A stretch of 64,000 nucleotides of DNA from assembly GCA_024278975.1 (NCBI GenBank), contig JAJRSD010000031.1, positions 1 to 64,000 of the forward strand, in the 5' to 3' direction. The notes beneath the pieces are model-generated. The model was not told the origin of the DNA, did not search any database, and worked only from the letters and a program-made list of their open reading frames with translations. Shown here one piece after another: positions 37,224 to 46,417 of this stretch. Within the stretch, counting starts at the first letter, position 1; the number at the start of each line of letters is the position of its first letter. The DNA comes from Bacteroidota bacterium (GTDB lineage: Bacteria > Bacteroidota > Bacteroidia > Bacteroidales > Prolixibacteraceae). A program made the translations under genes and the position numbers.

Positions 37224-37937
37224 ATGCAAAAAAAATATACCCACCTGTTTTTCGATTTAGATAATACTCTTTGGAACTTCAGAAAGAATTCCAAACTGGC
37301 AATGCAGGAGACTTTTAACCAGTTTCCTTTGGCGGAAAAACAAATTGATTTCGAAAAGTTTTTTGAAGTTTACGAAAGACACAACCATGCACTCTGGACA
37401 AGTTACAGAAAAAAAGAGGTGGTTAAAAAAGAGTTGATACGAAGAAGATTTGAAGATACTTTTGCTGAATTAAAAATTACGGGAATTAACCCAAACGAAA
37501 TGAATAGCTGCTATTTAAACGAGATGCCAAATCAAAAAGCATTGTACCCGGAAGTAATTGAAACTCTCGAATATTTGACAGCAAAACATTACCACCTAAA
37601 TATTATCACAAATGGTTTTAAAGAGGTGCAACATAAAAAATTAGAAAGTTCAGGATTACGGAAGTTCTTTAATAAGGTGTTCACATCAGAAGAGATAAAA
37701 ACACCAAAACCCGGACGAGAAATATTCGAACATGCAATTAAATCTGTAAATGCGAAAAAAGTAAACAGCCTGATGATTGGCGACGACTGGGATGTTGATA
37801 TTCTTGGTGCCACAAAATTTGGGATTGATGCCGTTTATATTGGAGATAATTCAAATGAGCACAAAAGAACCTATGTTGAAAACAAGAATTCTATCTGTTT
37901 TCTTAAAATTATCGGGGATTTAAAGTCTATATTATAA
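37224..37937 (+). CDS. HAD-family pyrimidine nucleotide 5'-nucleotidase, YjjG-like
   Basis: A 237-aa haloacid-dehalogenase phosphatase of the type that removes phosphate from noncanonical pyrimidine nucleotides. Motif I is FFDLDNTLWNF at 9-19, motif II NIITNGFKE near 129, motif III KTPKPGREIF near 156 and motif IV MIGDDWDVDILG near 180. A helical cap lies between motifs I and II. It stands alone; 37938-38315 holds no gene, only the promoter described next and a short TA run. Confidence 0.88.
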   Translation: MQKKYTHLFFDLDNTLWNFRKNSKLAMQETFNQFPLAEKQIDFEKFFEVYERHNHALWTSYRKKEVVKKELIRRRFEDTFAELKITGINPNEMNSCYLNEMPNQKALYPEVIETLEYLTAKHYHLNIITNGFKEVQHKKLESSGLRKFFNKVFTSEEIKTPKPGREIFEHAIKSVNAKKVNSLMIGDDWDVDILGATKFGIDAVYIGDNSNEHKRTYVENKNSICFLKIIGDLKSIL

Positions 37938-38120
37938 TGAATAACTTGGGTTATCCCGTTAAATAGTCTCTGCAAGCATCAACAGCCGAGGTTAAAAAAA
38001 GGGGCTCTCTATTGAAAACAACGAACATTTTTCAAACCTCCCGAAATCGCTAAATATCTATAAACAAACAGTTTAAAACATGACAATAATCATGTGCATA
38101 AAAATCTAATCTTTATCTTT

Positions 38121-38149
38121 TTGATAATTCAATTCTTTTCATAAATTTG
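38121..38149 (+). promoter_or_regulatory. promoter of the second SusC/SusD operon
   Basis: TTG at 38121-38123 and TAAATTTG at 38142-38149 are separated by 18 bp and fit the Bacteroidota -33/-7 consensus. The expected start lies near 38156, leaving a leader of about 160 nt before the SusC ATG with an AT-only stretch at 38273-38284. Confidence 0.6.
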
Positions 38150-38315
38150 TCGCATTAATATTTTTTAACATTTGAGAAATATGAGGGTTGTAAATTATCA
38201 AATTACTTATAAAACGGTTACAAACGCATTGGGGATGCGTAATTTCTGTTGTCATAATTTGTAAATTCATTTATATATATATATGCTGTTTAATTATTAA
38301 TTTAAAATTATTTCT

Positions 38316-41300
38316 ATGAAAAAAATTGCGCTTTTTTTATCGATTCTCCTTTTTATGGGAACGTTGGTAGCAAATGCTCAAACGAGGAGTATTACCGGTA
38401 CGGTAACCTCGACTGAGGATAGCCAACCAATACCCGGGGTCTCGGTATCTGTGAAGGGAACTACCCTTGGTACAATTACCAACATCGATGGAGTCTTTGA
38501 CTTGAAAGTTCCTGAAGATGCGGCTGCATTGGTAATTAGTTTTGTAGGTATGAAAACTCAAACAGTTGAGTTAAGTTCTGCATCTGATTACACAATTTCG
38601 TTAGAGCCCGATCTCGTTGGTATCGACGAGGTGGTAGTAACTGCTATTGGTATTGAACGTTCTTCTCGCGAAATTGGTTACTCAATGAGTAACATCGACG
38701 AAGAAAAACTTAACACCGTTAAGCCACTAACAATTGCAAGTGGGCTTGTGGGTAAAGTTGCAGGTTTGCAAATTTCTACAGTTAGTACTGGTGTTAATCC
38801 AAGTCAAAGGGTTATTTTAAGGGGTAACCGGTCGTTAACCGGTAACAACCAGGCACTACTTGTATTAGATGGTGTTCCTGTTTCGTTAAGCTACCTAACT
38901 TCTTTAAACCCAAACGATGTTCAGGATATTAGTATTCTGAAAGGTGCGAATGCATCTGCTCTTTATGGTTCCGATGCTGCCAATGGTGTTATTATGGTAA
39001 CAACCAAGCAGGGAAGTAAAGAGAACATCCAGGTCCAGTTTAGTAACACAACTACATTCGACAAAGTTGCTTACCTTCCTGAGTTTCAAACCCGTTTCGG
39101 AACAGGTTCCTCCAGTGATGGCTATGGAAATCCTGTATTTGAATCTTACGAAAATCAGCAGTATGGTGACGAATTTGATGGATCAATCAGAACTATTGGT
39201 CGCCCTGATGAATATGGCAGAACGCAGGATGTCCCCTATTCAGTTGCTTCTGGTGAAGTAGAAGGATTTTTCGATACCGGTTTAACAATGCAAAACGACC
39301 TTTCGTTTTCTGCCGGAGACGATAAAAGTACATTCTTTGTTTCTATTCAGGATGCGATTGTTAAAGGTTTAATTCCTGACGATGAATTAAGAAGGAATGC
39401 CATTCGGTTAAATGCTTCAAGAAAATACAAAGGGTTTAAAGCAATCGCAAATGTGAACTATACACACACAGAAGACGAAGTTGCAACCTCAGATATTCTT
39501 TGGCAAATTTATAACACTGGACAAAATGTTCCTTTAACTCAATACAAAGATTGGCGTACTCTTTCTACTCCCGAGAAAACCAATTGGGCTGACATTAACC
39601 ACTTTTACAACGATTATTATAACAACCCTTATACTGTTAAGGATAAAAATCGCAGAAAAAGAAGACGTGACCAATTGATTGGAACACTTACTCTCTCTCA
39701 GGATATTACATCGTGGTTAAATTTTAAAGTAAGAACAGCTTTATCTATGAATAATAGTACTTACAAACAAACTTGGGAAGCATGGGATTATTCTTATTGG
39801 GCTGTACACGAATCGAACAGATCTAATTCGAGTGGTGGAGATGTAAAAGCAGACGTTAGAGATCGTTCGGATAATAGTTTCCGGTGGACCAACGACTTTA
39901 TTTTAACTGCAAATAATCAGTTTGGCGATTTCACTCTTACATCTATTCTCGGTGCAACAACACGCTCAACTTATTCTCACTATATACAGGTTGATGTTTC
40001 TGCCCTTGAAGTTCCGGGTTTATACAATATAAGTAACCGTTTGGGAGAACTGGGAGGATCGCAGGCTTATTACGAAACAAGACGAATGGGTGTATTTGGT
40101 GATTTTACTTTAGGTTATAAAAACTTTTTATTCTTACATGCCACCGGACGTAACGACTGGGACTCAAGATTAGACCCAAGTCAATGGTCATTCTTCTATC
40201 CCGGAGTTGACGTATCGTTTATATTTACCGAAGCTATTCCTGCTTTGGCAGATAATAACATACTTAGTTATGGTAAACTACGTGGAGGTATTGCAAAAGT
40301 GGGTAGTATTAATATCAGCCCCTACGACTTAGAAAATGAATTTGGAGTTACCGGTGGTTTCCCTTATGGCGATTTAACTGCACACTCTATTAAAGGTGCT
40401 TTAAAAAACCGGTATTTAGAGCCTGAATTTACACTGTCGAAAGAGATTGGTTTAGACTTGAACTTCTACGAATCAAGAATTAATCTCGAATTGGGATGGT
40501 ACTCAATGTCAACAACTAACCAAACACTACCGGCACAAATTGCTTACAGTTCGGGTTATAGCTCGATGTATGTAAATGCTGGTGAGATGAAAAACAGTGG
40601 TGTCGAAGTTGAACTGGGACTTGTTCCAATTACAAATGCCGATTGGCGCTGGGACGTTAATATTAACTATGCCAACTGGAATAGTGAAGTAGTTTCGTTA
40701 ACTGATGAATTTGACGAACTTTCTCTTGGTAATTATGTGTATGCAATAAAAGGGCAACCTTATCCGGTAAACAAAGCATCCGATTTTGATAGGGTAATGG
40801 ATGAAAATAGTCCTCATTATGGTAAAATTATTGTTGATGCAAAATCGGGTACACCTACTAAAAGTACCGACCTTTTTGTAACCGGACAAACTACTCCGAA
40901 ACACATTTTAGGTTTACAAACTTACCTTAAATATAAAGGTTTTACAGCAGGTATTTCTGCTGAATACCGTGGTGGCTTTGTAATGCGAAGTGGACCGGCC
41001 CGAGCTATGATGTTCCCAGGTATATCAGCAGTTTCTGCTGCTGCTGGTCGCGAAAGATTTGTATTCCCTGAATCTGTTATCAACACAGGAACTAAAGAAA
41101 ATCCTGAGTATGTTGAAAATACTAATATTACAACTGCCGATGGAAACGTTGATTTCTGGACACAAACATATCGTAGTGTAAGTCGCCCGTTCGTTACAAA
41201 CGGAGCATTTTGGAAAATACGTGAAATTAGTTTGTTCTACGATGTACCTAAACAGTACCTCACAACCGGAACAAACGGATTTGTACAAGGAGCTAAAGTA

Positions 41301-41459
41301 GGATTTGTGGGAAGAAATATGTTTATGTTCTTGCCTAAATCGAATATGTATGGAGATCCTGAGGCAAATAATGGATCTGGAAATGCCGTTGGTTACTCAC
41401 CCGGTTCTTCTATTCCTCCTACAAAGTCGTATGGATTTAATCTAACTATTACATTCTAA
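38316..41459 (+). CDS. SusC-type TonB-dependent transporter
   Basis: A 1047-aa outer-membrane transporter. The signal peptide runs to about VANAQT, then the carboxypeptidase-regulatory-like domain (ITGTVTSTEDSQPIPGVSV, about 25-105), the plug from DEVVVTAIGIER, the SusC signature GVIMVTTKQGS near 228, and the barrel to the final F. Unlike the SusC at 16769-20113 it has no STN domain, so it should not act through FecR. It is the first gene of a set with SusD and a DUF1735 protein. The nutrient is unknown. Confidence 0.93.
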   Translation: MKKIALFLSILLFMGTLVANAQTRSITGTVTSTEDSQPIPGVSVSVKGTTLGTITNIDGVFDLKVPEDAAALVISFVGMKTQTVELSSASDYTISLEPDLVGIDEVVVTAIGIERSSREIGYSMSNIDEEKLNTVKPLTIASGLVGKVAGLQISTVSTGVNPSQRVILRGNRSLTGNNQALLVLDGVPVSLSYLTSLNPNDVQDISILKGANASALYGSDAANGVIMVTTKQGSKENIQVQFSNTTTFDKVAYLPEFQTRFGTGSSSDGYGNPVFESYENQQYGDEFDGSIRTIGRPDEYGRTQDVPYSVASGEVEGFFDTGLTMQNDLSFSAGDDKSTFFVSIQDAIVKGLIPDDELRRNAIRLNASRKYKGFKAIANVNYTHTEDEVATSDILWQIYNTGQNVPLTQYKDWRTLSTPEKTNWADINHFYNDYYNNPYTVKDKNRRKRRRDQLIGTLTLSQDITSWLNFKVRTALSMNNSTYKQTWEAWDYSYWAVHESNRSNSSGGDVKADVRDRSDNSFRWTNDFILTANNQFGDFTLTSILGATTRSTYSHYIQVDVSALEVPGLYNISNRLGELGGSQAYYETRRMGVFGDFTLGYKNFLFLHATGRNDWDSRLDPSQWSFFYPGVDVSFIFTEAIPALADNNILSYGKLRGGIAKVGSINISPYDLENEFGVTGGFPYGDLTAHSIKGALKNRYLEPEFTLSKEIGLDLNFYESRINLELGWYSMSTTNQTLPAQIAYSSGYSSMYVNAGEMKNSGVEVELGLVPITNADWRWDVNINYANWNSEVVSLTDEFDELSLGNYVYAIKGQPYPVNKASDFDRVMDENSPHYGKIIVDAKSGTPTKSTDLFVTGQTTPKHILGLQTYLKYKGFTAGISAEYRGGFVMRSGPARAMMFPGISAVSAAAGRERFVFPESVINTGTKENPEYVENTNITTADGNVDFWTQTYRSVSRPFVTNGAFWKIREISLFYDVPKQYLTTGTNGFVQGAKVGFVGRNMFMFLPKSNMYGDPEANNGSGNAVGYSPGSSIPPTKSYGFNLTITF

Positions 41460-41479
41460 TCAATTAAAAAAGAAATAAG

Positions 41480-43039
41480 ATGAAAAAAATTAGAATATAT
41501 TTATTATTGGCACTCTTTTTTACAGGAGTAACCGGATGCACTGAATGGTTAGACGTTAATCAAAATCCTAACGATTTAACCACTTCAACAAAAGATCTCG
41601 TATTGGCTGGTGCAACTAAACAATTTGCCGAACGCCAGCATACAGGTTCAAGTTTTACATTAACAGGAGCATGGATTGGGTATTTTGCTCACTCAGGCGG
41701 TTGGTCGGGATGGAACAATGTTAAAAGTTACAACATGACCTCGTCGGATTATAATAACATCTTCAATCAACCTTATCTTAACGAGCTTAAAAGTTTAAAG
41801 TTTGTAAAAGAGCAAGGTGTTATAGATGGAAACCCTGCGTATGTAGCGGTAGCTAAAATTATGGAATCGGCACTCTACCAAAGGCTTGTTGATACTTATG
41901 GCGATATTCCGTATTTCGAAGCTGTACAAGGTTTTGAACAAAATACACAGCCTGTTTACGACGATGCACAAACAATTTACAACGATTTGGTTATTCAATT
42001 AGATTCTGCAATACTGCTTTTAAAAGCGGCAGAAGAAGCAACTCTTGCAATTGAAAGTAGATTCGATGTTATTAACGGCGGCGACTTAGTTGCCTGGAAA
42101 CAGTATGCTAACACTTTAAAATTACGTGTTTTATTGCGTCAGTCGGAAATTGGAGATTTATCTGGAAAGATGACTTTTGATGAAGCTGGTTTTATTACCG
42201 AATCTATTACCGGAAATCCGGGATACATTGCCAATCAATCGGGCAAAATGACCCCTATTTATGGTTATGGAAAAGATTATAAAGGAACATTAACCAGCGC
42301 AAATCAACAGTACGGGCTTAACATTTTCTTGTCAACTCTGTATAAAGCCAGTGCCGACCCAAGGTTAGAGATTTGCTGGGAGCCCGGTGTTGAATCGGGA
42401 GACTACAGTTGGGCAACTCAATTGGGAAACAATGCACCTCCTGAGTCGCACTGGAATCATAGTGCGGTTCGTATGGGTCCTGGTATTTATGGCGAAAGTG
42501 ATGGCGATGCAATGGTAATGTCGATTATGGAAGCTGACTTTCTGATTGCAGAAGCTTTGGCACGAGGTTATAACTTATCGTCGGCAGGTGTTTCAGCAAC
42601 TGCAGAAGAGATGTTTAACAAAGGAATCGACGACTCTTTCGAATACTACGGAACAAGAGCCGGCGTTGAAGATATTGATGCTGTATTAGTAACCTACCGC
42701 GAAACTTTAAAAGGCGACGCAGCATGGAATTCGGGCAATCCTGTTAAATCTATTATGCATCAGAAATACCTTGCAGGTGTTGGTGTTTATCATTACGAGA
42801 CCTGGGCTGATTTCAGAAGAACCGGATATCCGGATCCACTGAATCCTAATGAAGTAGATAACTCTATGATTTCATACTTTACTAATATTGTTAGAGCTCA
42901 GGTTCCGGTGCGTATGCTATATGTTCAGAAAGAGCTGGATATTAATTCAGAAAATGTTAAAGCTGCCATTGATAAAACAGGTGTTAACTACGACAGTGAC
43001 TTTATTATGGATGCCAGAATTTTCTGGGATGTTAATTAA
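41480..43039 (+). CDS. SusD/RagB-family nutrient-binding lipoprotein
   Basis: A 519-aa lipoprotein partner of the preceding SusC. The signal peptide ends in the lipobox VTGC (Cys20), followed by the family-typical DVNQNPNDLTTS. Helical repeats and YETWADFRRTGYPDPLN near 438 are usual for the SusD-like_2 type. It begins 20 bases after the SusC stop and precedes a DUF1735 protein by 28 bp. Confidence 0.92.
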   Translation: MKKIRIYLLLALFFTGVTGCTEWLDVNQNPNDLTTSTKDLVLAGATKQFAERQHTGSSFTLTGAWIGYFAHSGGWSGWNNVKSYNMTSSDYNNIFNQPYLNELKSLKFVKEQGVIDGNPAYVAVAKIMESALYQRLVDTYGDIPYFEAVQGFEQNTQPVYDDAQTIYNDLVIQLDSAILLLKAAEEATLAIESRFDVINGGDLVAWKQYANTLKLRVLLRQSEIGDLSGKMTFDEAGFITESITGNPGYIANQSGKMTPIYGYGKDYKGTLTSANQQYGLNIFLSTLYKASADPRLEICWEPGVESGDYSWATQLGNNAPPESHWNHSAVRMGPGIYGESDGDAMVMSIMEADFLIAEALARGYNLSSAGVSATAEEMFNKGIDDSFEYYGTRAGVEDIDAVLVTYRETLKGDAAWNSGNPVKSIMHQKYLAGVGVYHYETWADFRRTGYPDPLNPNEVDNSMISYFTNIVRAQVPVRMLYVQKELDINSENVKAAIDKTGVNYDSDFIMDARIFWDVN

Positions 43040-43067
43040 TTATGTGTAAATATAAATTGAATATAAA

Positions 43068-44000
43068 ATGAATACATTAAGAAAAATATTTGTATCAATA
43101 ACAGCCATTGCACTGCTTTTCTTGACATCTTGTTTAGATGATAAGGATATAACTGAATTTAATGGTGTAATGAATCCTGATTACGCTGGATCGCCAAATA
43201 TTGTCGATTTCAACGAAGTACCTAACTCTGCCGGGTATATTATCAGAACTTTCCCGGGCACAGTCGATCCTAATCAATCATATCCGACTAACTTTAGAGT
43301 GAACCTATCTTCGCCCTTTCAGTTAGACCATGATATACAGGTAACAGTTTCGCTCGACGATGAAGCAGCAAATAAATTTATTGCTGAAAATCCCGGCTTT
43401 AAACTGTTCCCAAGTAATAAACATGATTTTCTTTCCACAGTGGTTACAATACCAGCTGGAGAGCGCGAAGTAGAACTTCCTGTTAATTTCTTTTCGGAAG
43501 GTTTATCGGCTGACGATAAATTTATGATGGCAATATCAATCACAGAGGTTTCAGATCCTAATGTTATGATTAGCGGAAACTTTGGGACTCACTACATTAA
43601 AGTTGGTGTAACTAACCTTTTCCACGGAGTTTACGATGTAGATGCATATTGGTTATATAGAGGTAGTACAGACTATTCGTTCCTTGCTAAAACTCCGGTT
43701 AATTTCGGAACATTATCTTCCAGAGGAATATTAACTAATTATACTTACTCTGCATGGGGTAATTATATTATTACTGTTGATTTAGACAATACAGAAACAA
43801 TTGAAGGACATGAAAATGCCCATAGATTTACTGTTATTGTTGAAGGTTCTGAAGATGCAAGTGAGCAGGTTGACGATTATAACGGTGAAGTTTGGAACTA
43901 CTGTTATATGGACGGTGCTGGTAAATGGCATTTTAAACTTTGCCAGATACTGCACGGAAGTGGACCACACTTCTCGGCTAACTGGTATCATCAACAATAG
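43068..44000 (+). CDS. DUF1735-type surface lipoprotein
   Basis: A 310-aa lipoprotein; the signal peptide ends in LTSC (Cys22). The DUF1735/BT_3987-type beta-sandwich covers about 50-165 (NFRVNLSSPFQLDHDIQVTV). The second half is beta-rich, rich in Tyr, Trp and His, and of unknown family. By position it may be the surface glycan-binding protein of this SusC/D locus (inference). A strong terminator follows, so the locus ends here without any enzyme. Confidence 0.82.
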   Translation: MNTLRKIFVSITAIALLFLTSCLDDKDITEFNGVMNPDYAGSPNIVDFNEVPNSAGYIIRTFPGTVDPNQSYPTNFRVNLSSPFQLDHDIQVTVSLDDEAANKFIAENPGFKLFPSNKHDFLSTVVTIPAGEREVELPVNFFSEGLSADDKFMMAISITEVSDPNVMISGNFGTHYIKVGVTNLFHGVYDVDAYWLYRGSTDYSFLAKTPVNFGTLSSRGILTNYTYSAWGNYIITVDLDNTETIEGHENAHRFTVIVEGSEDASEQVDDYNGEVWNYCYMDGAGKWHFKLCQILHGSGPHFSANWYHQQ

Positions 44001-44019
44001 TTGATTTAAGAGTATATTA

Positions 44020-44058
44020 AAAAGGTTGTCCGTTGTTTGACGGATGACCTTTTTTTTT
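44020..44058 (+). terminator. rho-independent terminator of the SusC/D operon
   Basis: AAAAGGTTGTCCGT pairs with ACGGATGACCTTTT (14 bp, two wobble pairs) around a 6-nt loop and is followed by a T run. It ends transcription 20 bases past the DUF1735 stop. The gap from here to 44375 contains only a -7 like TACATTTG at 44323-44330. Confidence 0.88.
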
Positions 44059-44374
44059 GTCGAATAATTAAGGGGACTCTTCATAATTTATAACAGATAC
44101 TCCGCCAGCAGTAGGACACGGTTTGTACCGGGTTATTACTGTTCTACACTTTCATTGTGAATTATCCAAAGTTGTAATCTTCTACAGAATAAACCACGAA
44201 TGTGGTTTCACACTAATAACAGGGGGGCAACACCATGGGCATTATGTGTCAGAAAAAAAGGTGCAACCAAAAATCCTATTTAAAATAATGACAGGCATCA
44301 GGTTATTTATTCTCATATTTTTTACATTTGCATCTTCTATAGAAAATAAATTATTCAGTAAACAATTTACGCAC

Positions 44375-45007
44375 ATGAAACAATTTTTATTAGTAATCTT
44401 TTTATTGTCTGCACTATATACAAACGCAGCAAACTCAAAAGATAAAACTACTGTTGAAGAGGAGAAAACGTTAGGAACTGACAGTGAAGAACCCAAATAT
44501 TCTCTTCTGAGAATGCAAAACAAAGTTATTGCAGGTCTCGAACTAAATGTAAACCCTTCCGTTACTTTAATCGACGAGTTTTTAGTGCGTAGCGTAGTCA
44601 ATTTCAGAATTGGATACCGCCTGAATAAACATGTTTTAACAGGTTCGTTAGGTGTAGAATTCTCTGAAAAGCTAATGTTTATGCCAATAACTATCGATTA
44701 TAAATATTATTTTAACAGAGAAAAAGTATGGGCTCCGTATATTTACGGGCAAGCAGGTTATAGCTGGCATCTGAAAGGCAATATCAATTCGCGATATAAT
44801 ACCTCTAAATATTCGCAATACGACCCGGGAGCCTTAGCATCAATTGGATTGGGTTATTCATTTACAACAACACTAAACGAATTTTACTTTGCATTGGGCT
44901 ACTCATATCGCAACTATGTTGAGGCGGTACCTGGCCCAAATAAGGAGATGATAAGAACAGACCGCTCGATGAATGGTGTAGCAATTACTGTTGGAGTAAA
45001 TTTTTAA
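44375..45007 (+). CDS. outer-membrane beta-barrel protein, unknown role
   Basis: About 210 aa. I use the ATG giving MKQFLLVIFLLSALYTNA, a clear signal peptide; the 294-aa version in the track has an unlikely leader. After a short acidic segment, alternating hydrophobic strands (FRIGYRLNKHVLTGSLGVEF, then YIYGQAGYSWHL) lead to a terminal Phe, as in small 8-stranded outer-membrane proteins. No enzymatic motif was recognised. The MORN gene follows 10 bases later, suggesting a two-gene operon. Confidence 0.7.
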   Translation: MKQFLLVIFLLSALYTNAANSKDKTTVEEEKTLGTDSEEPKYSLLRMQNKVIAGLELNVNPSVTLIDEFLVRSVVNFRIGYRLNKHVLTGSLGVEFSEKLMFMPITIDYKYYFNREKVWAPYIYGQAGYSWHLKGNINSRYNTSKYSQYDPGALASIGLGYSFTTTLNEFYFALGYSYRNYVEAVPGPNKEMIRTDRSMNGVAITVGVNF

Positions 45008-45017
45008 AAAATATGAT

Positions 45018-45725
45018 ATGAAGAATTTGACTTTACTCAGCATCCTTTTTTTTATTTTTATTTCGAATGGGTTTTCGCAATACGATTGTAAAGTTTTGGT
45101 AGAAAAACTTCAGGGACAATATAATGGAGACTGCAAAAAAGGTTTGGCAAACGGCGAGGGTTATGCGAAAGGAGTAGATTCATACACCGGTCGTTTTAAA
45201 AAGGGGTTGCCAAATGGGTTTGGAGTTTATACATACGAAAATGGTTCGAACTACATTGGTAAATTCAGAAAAGGTTTAAAAGATGGCTACGGATTGCTAA
45301 ATACAATTACCGAAGCGGGAGATTTAGTTCAGGACTACGGCTTGTGGATGGCTGATTCGCTTATAGTTCCAAACGATTCGAAAGCACTTTTCAAGGTTAA
45401 TATAAGCAAAGGGATTAAAGTTGTCGATCCGAAATTAACAAGAGATATAACAACAAAAAATCAGGTTTGGATTAATTTCCAAGTTGATGGAGTTACTGAC
45501 AAGTCTGTTGTTATCAGTGAAGCAGAGATTTCGAATGGCAAACAAATCGATACAAAAGCACGCTCGTTAAATACATTAATTGCTTTCGATAACATTGAGG
45601 AATTTCCGGTAACAATAAAATTAAAATACGAAATTAGAAAAACCGACCAACTATTTCCGGTTGAATGCCAAACCGAAATAGTTCTTTTTACAGCCGGAAT
45701 GTGGGAGATAAATATAAACCATTAG
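45018..45725 (+). CDS. MORN-repeat protein, exported
   Basis: A 235-aa protein with a signal peptide (to about SNGFSQ). Three MORN-like repeats are seen in about 33-92: GQYNGDCKKGLANGEG, GRFKKGLPNGFGVYTYENG and GKFRKGLKDGYG. The C-terminal 130 residues are beta-rich and not recognised. MORN repeats bind lipids or proteins in other systems. It directly follows the beta-barrel gene, so both may act at the envelope. Confidence 0.78.
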   Translation: MKNLTLLSILFFIFISNGFSQYDCKVLVEKLQGQYNGDCKKGLANGEGYAKGVDSYTGRFKKGLPNGFGVYTYENGSNYIGKFRKGLKDGYGLLNTITEAGDLVQDYGLWMADSLIVPNDSKALFKVNISKGIKVVDPKLTRDITTKNQVWINFQVDGVTDKSVVISEAEISNGKQIDTKARSLNTLIAFDNIEEFPVTIKLKYEIRKTDQLFPVECQTEIVLFTAGMWEININH

Positions 45726-45769
45726 AGTAAACAAACTTCGATAATTCATTTTGTATTAGCAGTCAAAAC

Positions 45770-45986
45770 TTAAATATTAACCCCGTAAAGTGGATTATAA
45801 ACTGAATAGTCCTTTAAATAAATAATCCCCTCTTCTTCAACTCCACAAGCAACTACAGATGTAACTTTTTGTTTAAACAGAGGAGCAATTTTACTGAAAT
45901 TTAGTTTTTTGGGATTTGGACGCTCACTACTTTTTGCTTCAACAAGAATAACTTTACCTTCTTTCTCGATAATAAAATCAACTCAA
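45770..45986 (-). pseudogene. 3' end of a duplicated DUF4143-type ATPase gene
   Basis: On the minus strand this encodes about 66 intact codons (DFIIEKEGKVILVEAKSS onward) and an in-frame stop. It is nearly identical at DNA level to the 3' end of the ATPase gene at 47792-48946, but the rest of the gene is missing. At its broken end the sequence jumps directly to ATTGCAAATTATCCT (45988-46002), the repeat found upstream of that intact gene. It therefore looks like an internal deletion that joined the last part of the gene to its own upstream operator. Confidence 0.8.
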
Positions 45987-46059
45987 TTGCAAATTATCCT
46001 AATTAGAGTTATTGAATTAGGCGCATAATAAATATTTGCAAAATGCTATTACTGATGTT

Positions 46060-46145
46060 GAACCCTTATAAGGGTTCCTTATTTATTCGCATCTCATTTC
46101 CGTATGTTGCACATACGGCTATTATTGTTTCACCCTTTTAGGGTG
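46060..46145. repeat. REP-like cluster of three hairpins
   Basis: Three palindromes occur in 86 bp: GAACCCTTATAAGGGTTC (46060-46077), CCGTATG/CATACGG (46100-46118) and CACCCT/AGGGTG (46131-46145). The spacing and the CTATTATTGT linker resemble REP-type repeats that accompany IS200-like transposases in Bacteroidota, but no such transposase is in the window. Confidence 0.6.
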
Positions 46146-46163
46146 AGAATATGTAAGAATGCA

Positions 46164-46255
46164 ATCCCGGATTTGGGTGCAAACTCAAATCCGTAGGTGG
46201 GTTGTTAACTAAATGCCGGCAATCTTTTAGACGTGACCGAAGTAAAGCAAAGGTC
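46164..46255 (-). pseudogene. degenerate piece of the 49104-50363 gene
   Basis: This segment aligns by eye with 49166-49258, including a run of 14 identical bases TGCAAACTCAAATC and several other matched blocks, about 70 percent overall. It corresponds to the codons near DPEDYRHLVGDPP of the secreted protein, but reading frames are broken by stops. It is on the same strand as the intact gene. Confidence 0.6.
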
Positions 46256-46271
46256 TATAAATATAAAATCA

Positions 46272-46398
46272 GCACTTTTCTACACTATATAATAGATAAG
46301 TTTGACACTTTTTTATACTTGTTTGATAAAAAATTAACTTTTCCACACTATTTTTTTTAATAAAACTAACACTTTTTTACACTTAATTTATATATTTG
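46272..46398 (+). promoter_or_regulatory. four direct repeats overlapping the ATPase promoter
   Basis: A motif CACTTTTYTACACT recurs at about 46273, 46306, 46336 and 46370, spaced 30-34 bp (about three helical turns). The last copy lies in the -33 region of a -7 box TATATTTG at 46391-46398. A repressor or the ATPase itself bound here would block transcription. The predicted start is about 12 nt before the TTG codon. Confidence 0.6.
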
Positions 46399-46417
46399 TC
46401 TATAAAAAATTAATGAA

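Noticed and set aside
44123-44374. Upstream extension of the beta-barrel gene to 294 aa
   Set aside because: The added 84 residues lack a signal peptide at the start, while the internal ATG begins a clear one and a -7 box lies between.
46272-46383. Four spaced repeats as a possible CRISPR array
   Set aside because: The repeats are only about 14 bp, imperfect and AT-rich, have no cas genes nearby and sit over a promoter.
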